From a virus, in the IMG/VR virus record IMGVR_UViG_3300032401_000094, positions 1 to 22,507 of that record: DNA of 22,507 bases. One strand, written 5' to 3'. The notes beneath the pieces were generated by a model that was not told the origin of the DNA, searched no databases, and worked only from the letters and a program-made list of their open reading frames with translations. A program made the position numbers and the translations under genes. Shown one piece after another: positions 14,728 to 22,507 of this stretch (the stretch's first letter is position 1; each line of letters starts with the position of its first letter).

Positions 14728-16074
14728 CTAACTCTTCAGGAAGACGTCAGTGTTGACCTTTACGATGTCCACCCCGAGCGATGCAAGGTCCGGAGAGATC
14801 AAGACGGGCCCCGTCGGGGGCGTGAATCCGTGCGTGTGCGCCATCAACTTCTGCAAGTCTTTGGCGTACACGTCCGTCAGGAACGTCTCCAGGACCGCCG
14901 CCTTCTCGCTCGATCCGAAGTACGCGTTTTTCTGGAAAACGCCGTTACCACCGAAGTATACGCTTTTCAAGAACTTTATCCCTGGTCCGCCCTTCGCGGT
15001 GCCCTGGGACCACTCACAGATCGGGGTCTGGTCGGATGGACTCTTGTCATGGGTGAAGGTCTTCACGACCGCCGGATCCCACATGACCCAGGGACCGCCG
15101 AAGCCGATCACCTTCGCCTTAAAAAAGAGGCCGTCCTTGTTCAGGGACATGAACTGGTCGCCCCAGGAAAGGACGACCTCATCGCTGTTGATACGGAACT
15201 GGAATAGACCCGGAGACTGCGTCTGGTCCTTCAGGTAGGTGACCCGCATCTCCCGGACATCGTGGTCCGACTCGAACATCCCGAAGTCGCGGATCTTCAT
15301 CTGGATCCCGCGGGTCATCTTCTTGCCGCTCGCCAGCGCGCTCTGCCCGTACCCGAAGTCGTCCCACTCCTTGAGCCCGCCGGCGAAGAGCGTGACGTCC
15401 CGATCGGTCTCCGACGCCGGCTTCGTGGAGTCGGGAGGGTTGGTCGCGAACGACATCTCCAGTCGCTTGACGGTCTCGTCCTGCTGCTGGGCCTCGTTCC
15501 CTACCGTCTGCATGGACTTCTTCGGAACGTCCCAGATCTTCAGGGAGAAGCCGGGGATCACGTTGATGATCAGGCGCCCTGCGGTGATCACGGCGGCGCG
15601 GAACCTGGAGAGAAGTCCCACGTACAGGATCTGCGCCGACTTCAGGATGACGCTCGCGTCCGAGAATATCCCCATCATGGCGTCGGAGACCCGGCTCCTC
15701 ATGAGGATGTCGCCGAACGTGGGAACGTGTTCCTGCTCGCCCTGGAAGCTCGGCTTGTTGGCGACCCCCGTCTGGGGCTCTACCTTCATGTCCTGCTCGG
15801 CCTTGGCGAGGATCTGGGAGAGGCTCTTCTGCGCATCGTCGTTCGGAGCGACCGGCATGGGGACCCTGGCCAGAATGATCCATCCGCACGGGCTGTCGGC
15901 GATGACGACCGAGTCCCCCTCCTTCAGGGGAACCTGCATCCCGATGTCCATGTTCCGGCAGGTGACGCGGGTGCCGCCATGGACCAGGACTTCGTATCTG
16001 CCGTCGGCTGGGAACACGTTCTCGACGAGGCCGAATCGGCACTTCATCTGCCGGTCTGGGGAGAGGGAGCCCAT
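14728..16074 (-). CDS. Baseplate spike/needle-like protein
   Basis: 448 residues, ATG at 16072-16074, one base after the polymerase stop; the Shine-Dalgarno AAGG lies inside the polymerase 3-prime end. Residues ~10-75 look like a small beta-barrel (RFGLVENVFPADGRYEVLV, then VPLKEGDSVVIADSPCGWIILARV), compatible with the OB-fold that heads phage spike proteins. Hydrophobic and beta-rich repeats follow (VILKSAQILYVG, FQFRINSDEVVLSWGDQF). Near residue 411 AHTHGFTPPTGPVLISPDL matches the H-T-H...P-T-G-P signature near the end of gpV/gp5-type spikes, and KSVYFGGNGVFQKNAYFG before it is beta-helix-like. There is no lysozyme domain. The product should tip the tail tube and pierce the outer membrane, suggesting a contractile-tailed phage; this last step is inference. 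Confidence 0.7.
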   Translation of the reverse strand: MGSLSPDRQMKCRFGLVENVFPADGRYEVLVHGGTRVTCRNMDIGMQVPLKEGDSVVIADSPCGWIILARVPMPVAPNDDAQKSLSQILAKAEQDMKVEPQTGVANKPSFQGEQEHVPTFGDILMRSRVSDAMMGIFSDASVILKSAQILYVGLLSRFRAAVITAGRLIINVIPGFSLKIWDVPKKSMQTVGNEAQQQDETVKRLEMSFATNPPDSTKPASETDRDVTLFAGGLKEWDDFGYGQSALASGKKMTRGIQMKIRDFGMFESDHDVREMRVTYLKDQTQSPGLFQFRINSDEVVLSWGDQFMSLNKDGLFFKAKVIGFGGPWVMWDPAVVKTFTHDKSPSDQTPICEWSQGTAKGGPGIKFLKSVYFGGNGVFQKNAYFGSSEKAAVLETFLTDVYAKDLQKLMAHTHGFTPPTGPVLISPDLASLGVDIVKVNTDVFLKS

Positions 16075-16075
16075 G

Positions 16076-19000
16076 CTATGCCTTCTTGAACGAGCCGAAC
16101 ACGAAGCGCGTCACGGGGTGGCCCTTGGCGAGATCGGCGATCGCGCCGATCGCTGGGGCCTCCTTCAGGGTCTCGTGAGGCCGTTCGAACATCAGTTTAC
16201 CAATGAAGTCCTCGCCCTTGAAGGGCGAAACGCGGATCGGCAGGAGCGTCGCCCGGTACTGGATCTTCTCCTTCTGCGGGAGTTTCGCGTTGACGTCCTC
16301 GATCTTGTTGATCGAGACGATGTCCCCGCGGTAGATCCCGAGCCTGTTGGCCCCTCCCGCGTCGATCACCTCCGCCCGATCGGTCATCGGCTTCACGGCG
16401 GTCTCGAACAGCTTGCGACGCATGTTGATTCCGCCGGACGAATACTCCTTTTGGAGATCCGCGATGATCTGGTCCCTGACCCGGTGGATGTCGCCCGTGG
16501 CTTCGAGAAGTTCCTGCGGCTTGATGGCGCCGGTCTCGGAGATCTTCTGGCCGGCCGCTATCTTGTCGCCCTTCTTCACGGACAGGCCGAGTTCCTTCGG
16601 CACGAAGTGATCCATCGTCCCGATGGTCACGTTCCATCCGCCGCCGAGCCCAGGCTTTACGTTCGTGACGGTACCGCCCTGCATGGCGAGCGAGGCCTTG
16701 CCGACGACGTTCTCCGGCATCTCGAAGATCTCCTCGATCCGGTCGAATCCGACGCGGCTCTTCGAGATGGCGCCGCCCGTGTGGAACCCGCGGAGCATGG
16801 TCTGGAGGACGGGTTCCGAAACCGACTGTCCCACCAGGGCCCCGACGTGGAATCCGACCGGGAGGAACTGGCCGTTCTCCGCAAGGCCGTAGCACTTCGC
16901 GCAGATCCCCCGGATGGCGGAGCAGCGGAGCGGAGACCTGACGACGATCTCGGGAACTCCTTTGCTCTTGAGCTTCCCGGCGAATTCAGGGGTAACCACT
17001 TGGCCTTTGTACGGCCCTCTGGCGATCACGCGGTCCAGGGCGTCCCTGGAGTCGGGAGGCATCGGGATCCCCTGCTCCGTACCGCAGTCCATCGTCGAGA
17101 TGATCTGCTCGATCGTCGTGTTGACGAGCCGCTTGCTGAGCGTTCCTACGTCCTGCGTCCCGAGCCCCTTGTCCATGAGCCCCTTCCGGGATCCTGGGAT
17201 CGTCGCCCAGTACGAGGCGATGTCGTGTCCCTCCGCGTAGCTCTTGGTGATCGGGACCTTGATGACCTCGCCCTTGTGGTCGACCATGGCGACCGGGGTG
17301 GCGATCATCTGGGTGATCTGCGATCCCTTTCCGAAGGCTCCGGACGTGATGTTACCGATGACGAACCGGTTCTCCTTGCTGTTCTTCACCAGGTCGTTCA
17401 TCTTGGTCGTGGCATCCAAGTACGCCTTGTCGAAGCCAACCGTCTTCGCCGCCTTCGCGGCGTCGGAGAGGATGAGGTCCCTCGCCTTGTAGTCCGTCTC
17501 GAGGTCCTTCAGCCCGACGGAGAACCCGATCTCCGTGACCGCCTTGGCTCCCCAGTCCTTCAGGCTGGTGATAACGGCTCCGGCTTCCTTCGGATGCTTC
17601 CTCGCCAGGTTAGCCAGGAAGTCTTCCATGACCTTCCTGGTGATGGTGACGTTCCCCGGCTTGAGATCGCTCGGGAACAGGTCGTTGATGATCACCTGCC
17701 CCGCGGTCCAGATCTTTCCCCCGATGACGACCGGCGTGTTGATCTTGATCTTGCCGGCCTCGTACATCGAGACGACCTCTCCGGTGGCCTTCGCCTGTAC
17801 CGGGATTCCCTTGGGTTCCGTCATGAGGTAGAGACCGAGGGCGTATTCCTTGGACGGGGCGTGCATTGCCGAGAAGTCCGTCACCGCCAGCAGATGGGTG
17901 GACGGCATCTTGTTGAAGGCTTCCTTCCTGGCGTCCTCGCTGACCGGGACGTGGATTCCGACGGTGTCTCCGTCGAAGTCCATGTTGAAGCCCTTCACGA
18001 TCAGTGGATTGATCTGGATCGCCTGGCCCTTGACGAGCGTGGGCTTCAGCGCCAGGATTCCGAACTTGTGAAGCGTGGGCGCGCGGTTGAGATAGACGGG
18101 CCTTTCCTTGATCTCGGCACGAAGTGCAGCAAGCGCGCGCTCGTCCTTCTTCTCGATGAGTTCCGACGCCTGCATCGGCGGGATACCGGAGACCACGAGC
18201 CGGCGCATGATGAACGGCTTGTAGATGACGAGGCCCATGTCCTCCGGGATCCCCACGTCGTCGATTCCGTACTTAGGATTCGGGATGATCGTGGACCGGC
18301 CGGAGAGATCCTGGGGGCGCTTCACCACACGCCCCTGGAACAGGCCGTACTTGTTGATCCTCCCCTTGATCGTCGAGATGAATCCCTGGAAGTTCTTACC
18401 GCGGGTGAGGGGCTCGGCGACTCCTGCCATCCCCTGCACCGCCCCGTAAAGGCTCGACCGGAGGTTCGCCAGGTTCTTGCTGTCGACGCCCTTGGCCTTC
18501 AGGTCCTTCAGCTGGTTGTTGACCAGCAGGATCTCCCGATAGCAGTGGTTAGGATCGGCGACGTTCAGGGCGCCGTCAGGCAACGGATAGATCTGCCGGA
18601 AGACCGGGGGGATCACCGGAACGACCGACTGGATGTACGCCTGCGACGGCTTGAGCCCGGACAGCTTCAGGGACTGAAGGTAGCGGCGACGCCGATTCAT
18701 GTCGTCCAGCTGGGAGGCTCTCGCCGTCCTGATGGCAGGGACGAGATCCTTGAGTTCCTTGTCGATGTCGATCCTGTCGAGCAGATACTTGATGCCTTCC
18801 CCCGCGGCCTTGCCCTGCGTGTGGTCCGTGGTCATCGATCCGTCCGGCTTGACGAAGAGCAGCCCTTCCATGATCTGCTTGAACTGGGAGGACGTGATCT
18901 TGGTCACCGAGACGATCGGACGCTCCATCAACGGATTGGGAATCGGGGACTCGAGAACGATGTGGTTCCAATTGACTCCGCCGAAGCCTCCGGTGATCTC

Positions 19001-22000
19001 GCGGTCGAACAGTCCTCCGGCTTCAGGACGGAGATCGGAGGCGCGAACCACGCTGGGATTCTTGATCTCCCCGTGCGATTTGGCGAGGACGGCCTTGTCG
19101 GTGAGGGGGAGCACCTTGAACTGGGATCCGTCCTGCACGAGGTTGATCCCCGCTCCCTCGAGGTAGGTCATGAACTTGTCGAGGATGTAGGGGGACTTCG
19201 GAGGCGGAGTCGGAAGCCCGAGTTGGTACGCGCGCCAGTATTCGGGATTGCTCTGGCTCTTCAGCGTGGAGACGTCCTTGAGGAAGTGGGTGGACCCGCC
19301 TCCGAGGAGCGCGTAGAGTTCCCCGGTCCCGATGTTCTGGGCGCTCTCGCCGGAGACCTTGGCCGGCTGCTGCTCGCCCGTGTAGGGGCCGATCCCCTTC
19401 GCGGAGAACTTGTGGCGAACCTGGTGCTTGAGTTTGAAGAACGGGACCTGCCCGACGAAGACGTTCTCGATCGTCCGGTTCCCCACCGGATCGAAGACGT
19501 TCTCGGTGTCCTTCAGACCGTTCGCCTTCAGGTCGTTCTGAAGTTTCTTCAGCGAGGACTCGGACGAGAAGTTGTCGACGAGGTACTTCTTCCCGGTCTT
19601 CTCGGAGATCTTTCCGGCAGCGCCCTCGAAGAACTGACCGGGATTCACGCGGCCGCCGACGCTGGCCGGGTTGAAGAGCACGTCGATCACGTTGCCCTTC
19701 TCGTCCCGGTACATCTCGTTGTCGGGAATCAGCGCCACGACGATTCCCTTGCCGCCGGAGGACTGCGACAATTTGTCGCCGATCTGGAGAGCCTCGTCCG
19801 TCTTCACGAAGACCCTGACGAACTTCCCGGTCTTGACGACATCGATGACCTCGCCGGGGTAGTTCTCTTCCCAGTAGATCGACACGTCGCGGAACGGAGT
19901 CCTCAGGGACTTGTGGAGACGGGCGTAGGCCATCTCCTCGTCGATCTGAGCCTGTTCCACCGCGGGAATCACCGGGTCTCCCTTGGCCAGGATCGCGCCC
20001 TTCTTGACGATCCCGTCGGCGTCGTACTTGTCGGGCTTGATGATGTCCGCCCGGTCCGGGTAGTGGGCCAGCCAGATCTTGAGCCCGGTCTTCATCGTGG
20101 CGGTTTTGTCGAGCCTCAGGTCGTACTTGTGGGAGGACGTCAGCTTCTTGGCGGCGCCCTCCGAGATGACGATGCCATCCTCGAAATTCATTCCTTTGTA
20201 CGGCATGTACGCCGTGTTATGGACGGCCAGCCCAGACTCGACTAAGAAGGTAGAGACCGGCGCCATGTCCAAGTCGTACACGTAATCTTCGAAATCCGTT
20301 GGGACAACACTGACCGCGACATCCCACCACACCGGTGCCTTGTACAACCGCTGGATCTCTTCAGGGAGTTTTTCGATGATCCCCTTAATCATGGGACGAG
20401 TAACGTAACCGACGTCATTCCTGATCTGTTTACCCAGAATCTTGTCGATCAACAAACGCTGTTGGTGCGTGATCGGAATGCGATCTCGGCTGAGGGACAT
20501 GGGAAGAGATGCCAGCCTGACCACCCCCTTGTGTTTTCTAAGCAGGCTCAACTCGGGGAAGTTGCCAAGGGTCTCCTGGTAAGCCCGGATGTGCCAAGAT
20601 GCCATGTGGGTGCCTTTTGCGGGCTCCATGCCGAGATGCGTTCGTACTCCGAGATGAGCCAGGAGCATCCGAAGGCCCACTGCCAGTATGTAAGAGGCCG
20701 TTGCGGCAGACACATTGCCCTTATTGGCCGAGCCGTCACCAGACCAGTACCCGTCGATGAATCCAATCTTGAACTCACGAGGGGCAGACCACAGAAGGTC
20801 AGGAATCCGCTTGTGCTGGGACAGATAACCGCATTTCTCATGAAGGAGATTTCGAAGGGCGGCACTGTAGATGACGATCATGGTGGGGGTCTCCTTGTAG
20901 CCCAATCCCCACTTCTTTGCGATCGCCACCAACTTTTCCCGGATCTCCGGCTCCGTCGCCGCCATCATGATCGCCCGACGCCCCGATCCCTCAGCAACAT
21001 AGATGCCGAAGAGGAAACCAGCGTCTCGGTCGAGACGAAGCCTAATCGAGGCTGCTCCGCGCTTGGCATGACCCTCGGCCCATTCAATGTCCTCAGGCAA
21101 CTCGAAGGAATGAGCCTGCGGAAGCAGGGTTATCCCTTCCTTCATTTCCTCTGGTTTAACCTTTATCAGATGGCCATCTTCACCGGCCGTAACGAAGCTG
21201 TGACTCTCCGTGGCCTTCACGATAGTTCCGGTATCCGTGATGATCTTGTACATCCCTCGATCGGTATAGTGCCCGATGAATGCCTTGATCGGGGAAGTCA
21301 CGATCTTTCCATCGCTGCACATCGCCAACGATCGGACACCGGCACGAGCCGGAGCATCCTGGATCGGAGTGAAATGACCCCCCTTCTCATCGAACCAAAG
21401 GACATGGGTGTCTCCGGACACACTGGTGAGGCGCTTCGAGAAGGTCAGCGTCCCGTTCTTCGAGAAGTTGTTGTCGGCCAGGACCTGCCCCTTCTTCACC
21501 TTGTCTCCGACCTTCACGATGGGCGTGTCGTGAAGGAACGCATCGCCGTTCAGCGGGTAGTTGTTATGCAGGTAGACCGTCTTGACCTCGCCGCCCACCT
21601 TGACCTTGATCTCGTCCTTCGTGATCTTCGTGATCACGCCATCGTCGGGAGACCTGGCGTTGAACGATCTCCCGAAGAAGTCGTGGTAGCCGAGTTCACC
21701 CGCGTACCGGCTCTGCACGAGCGGCATGTCCGGGTCCTTCAGGGGCACGGACTGCTCGATGTGCCGGTCGGCCATGAGGACGCGGTTCGGAGAGTTGTTG
21801 TGGAGGAACGGGATCGCGTTCGTGACGATCGAGAAGAATCCCTTCGGATCTCGAAAGATGTACTGCACCGAAGCAGCGGGGACGATCTCGATCTTCGATC
21901 CGTTCTTGGCCTTCACCATGGGGGAGACCGGCTTCGGCTTCGCCTTGGTGAGGTCGTACTGGTCGTTGAATGCGATGACCGCCAGTTCGAGTTCCTGCGG

Positions 22001-22507
22001 AGTCTTGTGGACGGTCTCACCGGTCTTCGCGTCGGTCACGCGGATGACGAGATCGTTCCCCCGCTTCTCGGCGCCGAGCGCAAGGTGCCCAGTGATACCG
22101 ATGCGGCTCCCTTCGGGACTATGACAGGGATCGAGGAACCCCATGTGGCTCGGGTGGACGAGACGGACCTCGTCCTTCACGGCGTGGGTGGACTGGATGC
22201 CACCCTCGCCCATCGTCGTGGTGAGGTTCACGGTACCGGCCATGTCGACGGGATTGTTCTGCTCGGAGTACCTGGTGAACTCGCTGGTCTCGAACCAGGA
22301 GAGGACCGTGCCCGAGAACGTCGCCGGCGAGATGAGCGAGGTGATCTTGGGATCCCTGTCCATCTTGTAGGCGATCTCGCGGGTGATGAAGGGGACCGCC
22401 TTGGCGATCTTCTCGGGGACGAAGTCCTCCACCGAGTGGATCGACTTGAACGCCAGGGACTCCGTGTCGTCGGCCTTCGCGAAGCCGTTCGCCAGGGCGA
22501 CGGCCTT
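16076..22507 (-). CDS. Single-chain beta/beta-prime multi-subunit RNA polymerase, N-terminus cut by the window edge
   Basis: Open from the right edge to the TAG at 16076-16078 (2143 residues visible, 1740 without the intein). Beta part: FTRYSEQNNP and VHPSHMGFLDPCHSPEGS near 22130-22290, IPFLHNNSPNRVLM and VPLKDPDMP near 21700-21810, the NFEDG segment (20174-20188), GDKLSQSSGGKG (near 19750-19790), then HQVRHKFSAKGIGPYTG and GTGELYALLGGG. With no stop it passes into beta-prime: GGLFDRE (about 19000-19020), VVPVIPP, FQGRVVKRPQDLSGRS, LNRAPTLHKFGILA, and the catalytic NMDFDGD (17966-17986) with all three metal-binding aspartates. The trigger-loop region has GSRKGLMDKGL, a zinc site has four Cys (CGT, then RCSAIRGICAKC), and the bridge region has VGALVGQSVSEPV. 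The beta-prime N-terminal zinc ribbon is missing. It transcribes DNA; its promoter specificity factor is not in the window. The beta N-terminal third lies outside. Confidence 0.95.
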   Translation of the reverse strand, partial: KAVALANGFAKADDTESLAFKSIHSVEDFVPEKIAKAVPFITREIAYKMDRDPKITSLISPATFSGTVLSWFETSEFTRYSEQNNPVDMAGTVNLTTTMGEGGIQSTHAVKDEVRLVHPSHMGFLDPCHSPEGSRIGITGHLALGAEKRGNDLVIRVTDAKTGETVHKTPQELELAVIAFNDQYDLTKAKPKPVSPMVKAKNGSKIEIVPAASVQYIFRDPKGFFSIVTNAIPFLHNNSPNRVLMADRHIEQSVPLKDPDMPLVQSRYAGELGYHDFFGRSFNARSPDDGVITKITKDEIKVKVGGEVKTVYLHNNYPLNGDAFLHDTPIVKVGDKVKKGQVLADNNFSKNGTLTFSKRLTSVSGDTHVLWFDEKGGHFTPIQDAPARAGVRSLAMCSDGKIVTSPIKAFIGHYTDRGMYKIITDTGTIVKATESHSFVTAGEDGHLIKVKPEEMKEGITLLPQAHSFELPEDIEWAEGHAKRGAASIRLRLDRDAGFLFGIYVAEGSGRRAIMMAATEPEIREKLVAIAKKWGLGYKETPTMIVIYSAALRNLLHEKCGYLSQHKRIPDLLWSAPREFKIGFIDGYWSGDGSANKGNVSAATASYILAVGLRMLLAHLGVRTHLGMEPAKGTHMASWHIRAYQETLGNFPELSLLRKHKGVVRLASLPMSLSRDRIPITHQQRLLIDKILGKQIRNDVGYVTRPMIKGIIEKLPEEIQRLYKAPVWWDVAVSVVPTDFEDYVYDLDMAPVSTFLVESGLAVHNTAYMPYKGMNFEDGIVISEGAAKKLTSSHKYDLRLDKTATMKTGLKIWLAHYPDRADIIKPDKYDADGIVKKGAILAKGDPVIPAVEQAQIDEEMAYARLHKSLRTPFRDVSIYWEENYPGEVIDVVKTGKFVRVFVKTDEALQIGDKLSQSSGGKGIVVALIPDNEMYRDEKGNVIDVLFNPASVGGRVNPGQFFEGAAGKISEKTGKKYLVDNFSSESSLKKLQNDLKANGLKDTENVFDPVGNRTIENVFVGQVPFFKLKHQVRHKFSAKGIGPYTGEQQPAKVSGESAQNIGTGELYALLGGGSTHFLKDVSTLKSQSNPEYWRAYQLGLPTPPPKSPYILDKFMTYLEGAGINLVQDGSQFKVLPLTDKAVLAKSHGEIKNPSVVRASDLRPEAGGLFDREITGGFGGVNWNHIVLESPIPNPLMERPIVSVTKITSSQFKQIMEGLLFVKPDGSMTTDHTQGKAAGEGIKYLLDRIDIDKELKDLVPAIRTARASQLDDMNRRRRYLQSLKLSGLKPSQAYIQSVVPVIPPVFRQIYPLPDGALNVADPNHCYREILLVNNQLKDLKAKGVDSKNLANLRSSLYGAVQGMAGVAEPLTRGKNFQGFISTIKGRINKYGLFQGRVVKRPQDLSGRSTIIPNPKYGIDDVGIPEDMGLVIYKPFIMRRLVVSGIPPMQASELIEKKDERALAALRAEIKERPVYLNRAPTLHKFGILALKPTLVKGQAIQINPLIVKGFNMDFDGDTVGIHVPVSEDARKEAFNKMPSTHLLAVTDFSAMHAPSKEYALGLYLMTEPKGIPVQAKATGEVVSMYEAGKIKINTPVVIGGKIWTAGQVIINDLFPSDLKPGNVTITRKVMEDFLANLARKHPKEAGAVITSLKDWGAKAVTEIGFSVGLKDLETDYKARDLILSDAAKAAKTVGFDKAYLDATTKMNDLVKNSKENRFVIGNITSGAFGKGSQITQMIATPVAMVDHKGEVIKVPITKSYAEGHDIASYWATIPGSRKGLMDKGLGTQDVGTLSKRLVNTTIEQIISTMDCGTEQGIPMPPDSRDALDRVIARGPYKGQVVTPEFAGKLKSKGVPEIVVRSPLRCSAIRGICAKCYGLAENGQFLPVGFHVGALVGQSVSEPVLQTMLRGFHTGGAISKSRVGFDRIEEIFEMPENVVGKASLAMQGGTVTNVKPGLGGGWNVTIGTMDHFVPKELGLSVKKGDKIAAGQKISETGAIKPQELLEATGDIHRVRDQIIADLQKEYSSGGINMRRKLFETAVKPMTDRAEVIDAGGANRLGIYRGDIVSINKIEDVNAKLPQKEKIQYRATLLPIRVSPFKGEDFIGKLMFERPHETLKEAPAIGAIADLAKGHPVTRFVFGSFKKA
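20216..21424 (-). mobile_element. Intein with LAGLIDADG endonuclease domain, in the beta part of the RNA polymerase
   Basis: A 403-residue in-frame insertion. It starts at Ser1 (SVSGDTHVLW), has block B ATESHSFVT (Thr72, His75), LAGLIDADG-type motifs FLFGIYVAEG (137-146, Glu145) and GFIDGYWSGDG (221-231, Asp230), a block F (YDLDMAPVSTFLVE, 383-396), and ends GLAVHN with Asn403 before Thr+1. Ser1 and Thr+1 replace the more common Cys pair but are known splicing nucleophiles. Removing it joins SKRLT to TAYMPYKGMNFEDG, restoring the conserved beta sequence. Parts of it look AT-richer than the flanks (29 of 60 bases G+C at 20341-20400 versus 34 of 60 at 19381-19440), a weak sign of separate origin. 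Confidence 0.93.

Noticed and set aside
15239-20245. A 1668-codon open frame on the plus strand opposite the RNA polymerase and spike genes
   Set aside because: It mirrors the minus-strand codon pattern of a GC-rich gene, is full of Arg, Asp, Leu and Val with no recognisable motif, and crosses a gene boundary on the other strand. It is an antisense shadow, not a gene.
1-22507. tRNA genes, CRISPR arrays, insertion sequences or attachment sites
   Set aside because: I found no cloverleaf-like sequence, no spaced direct repeats, no transposase and no flanking terminal repeats. The only mobile elements supported are the two inteins.

Overview
The window reads as part of the late/structural region of a large, high-GC, tailed double-stranded DNA phage (or prophage). 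Every gene I can support lies on the minus strand, so transcription runs from position 22507 down to 1. Genes are packed with gaps of a few bases or short overlaps (shared TGATG at 2909, GTGA overlap at 11807-11810, a 20-base overlap at 12960-12979), as in one long operon. The largest gene-free gap is about 100 bases (639-742) and holds a strong terminator. I saw no tRNA, rRNA, CRISPR array, insertion sequence or plus-strand gene. I cannot name the host; nothing in the window identifies it.

Layout in transcription order. (1) 22507-16076: a multi-subunit-type RNA polymerase in which the beta part runs without a stop into the beta-prime part. Its N-terminus lies beyond the right edge, and a 403-residue LAGLIDADG intein (20216-21424) sits inside the beta part. 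(2) 16074-14728: a baseplate spike/needle-like protein, starting one base after the polymerase stop. (3) 14717-12960 and 12979-11807: two large unidentified, probably virion, proteins. (4) 11810-10047: the large terminase subunit. (5) 9989-6891: three unidentified proteins with glycine/alanine-rich hydrophobic or proline-rich segments. (6) 6857-4290: a capsid maturation protease-like protein carrying a second, 371-residue LAGLIDADG intein (5196-6308). (7) 4245-2529: five small helical proteins in the usual place for scaffold or assembly factors. (8) 2513-1992: a possible head decoration protein. (9) 1933-743: the major capsid protein, followed by a textbook intrinsic terminator (676-715). (10) 638-105 and 101-1 (cut by the left edge): two further genes, the last resembling the start of a head-tail connector/neck protein.

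How it fits together: terminase, protease, small assembly proteins, decoration protein and capsid protein form a conventional head module, with the spike gene and the polymerase upstream. The unusual parts are the single-chain beta/beta-prime polymerase inside the structural operon, and the placement of both inteins at functionally critical sites. One lies just before the conserved FEDG segment of the polymerase. The other lies nine residues after the predicted catalytic serine of the capsid protease and splits a zinc-ligand motif. If both host proteins are inactive until spliced, protein splicing would gate both transcription and head maturation; this is inference. No portal or small terminase was recognised, so these are elsewhere or among the unidentified proteins.
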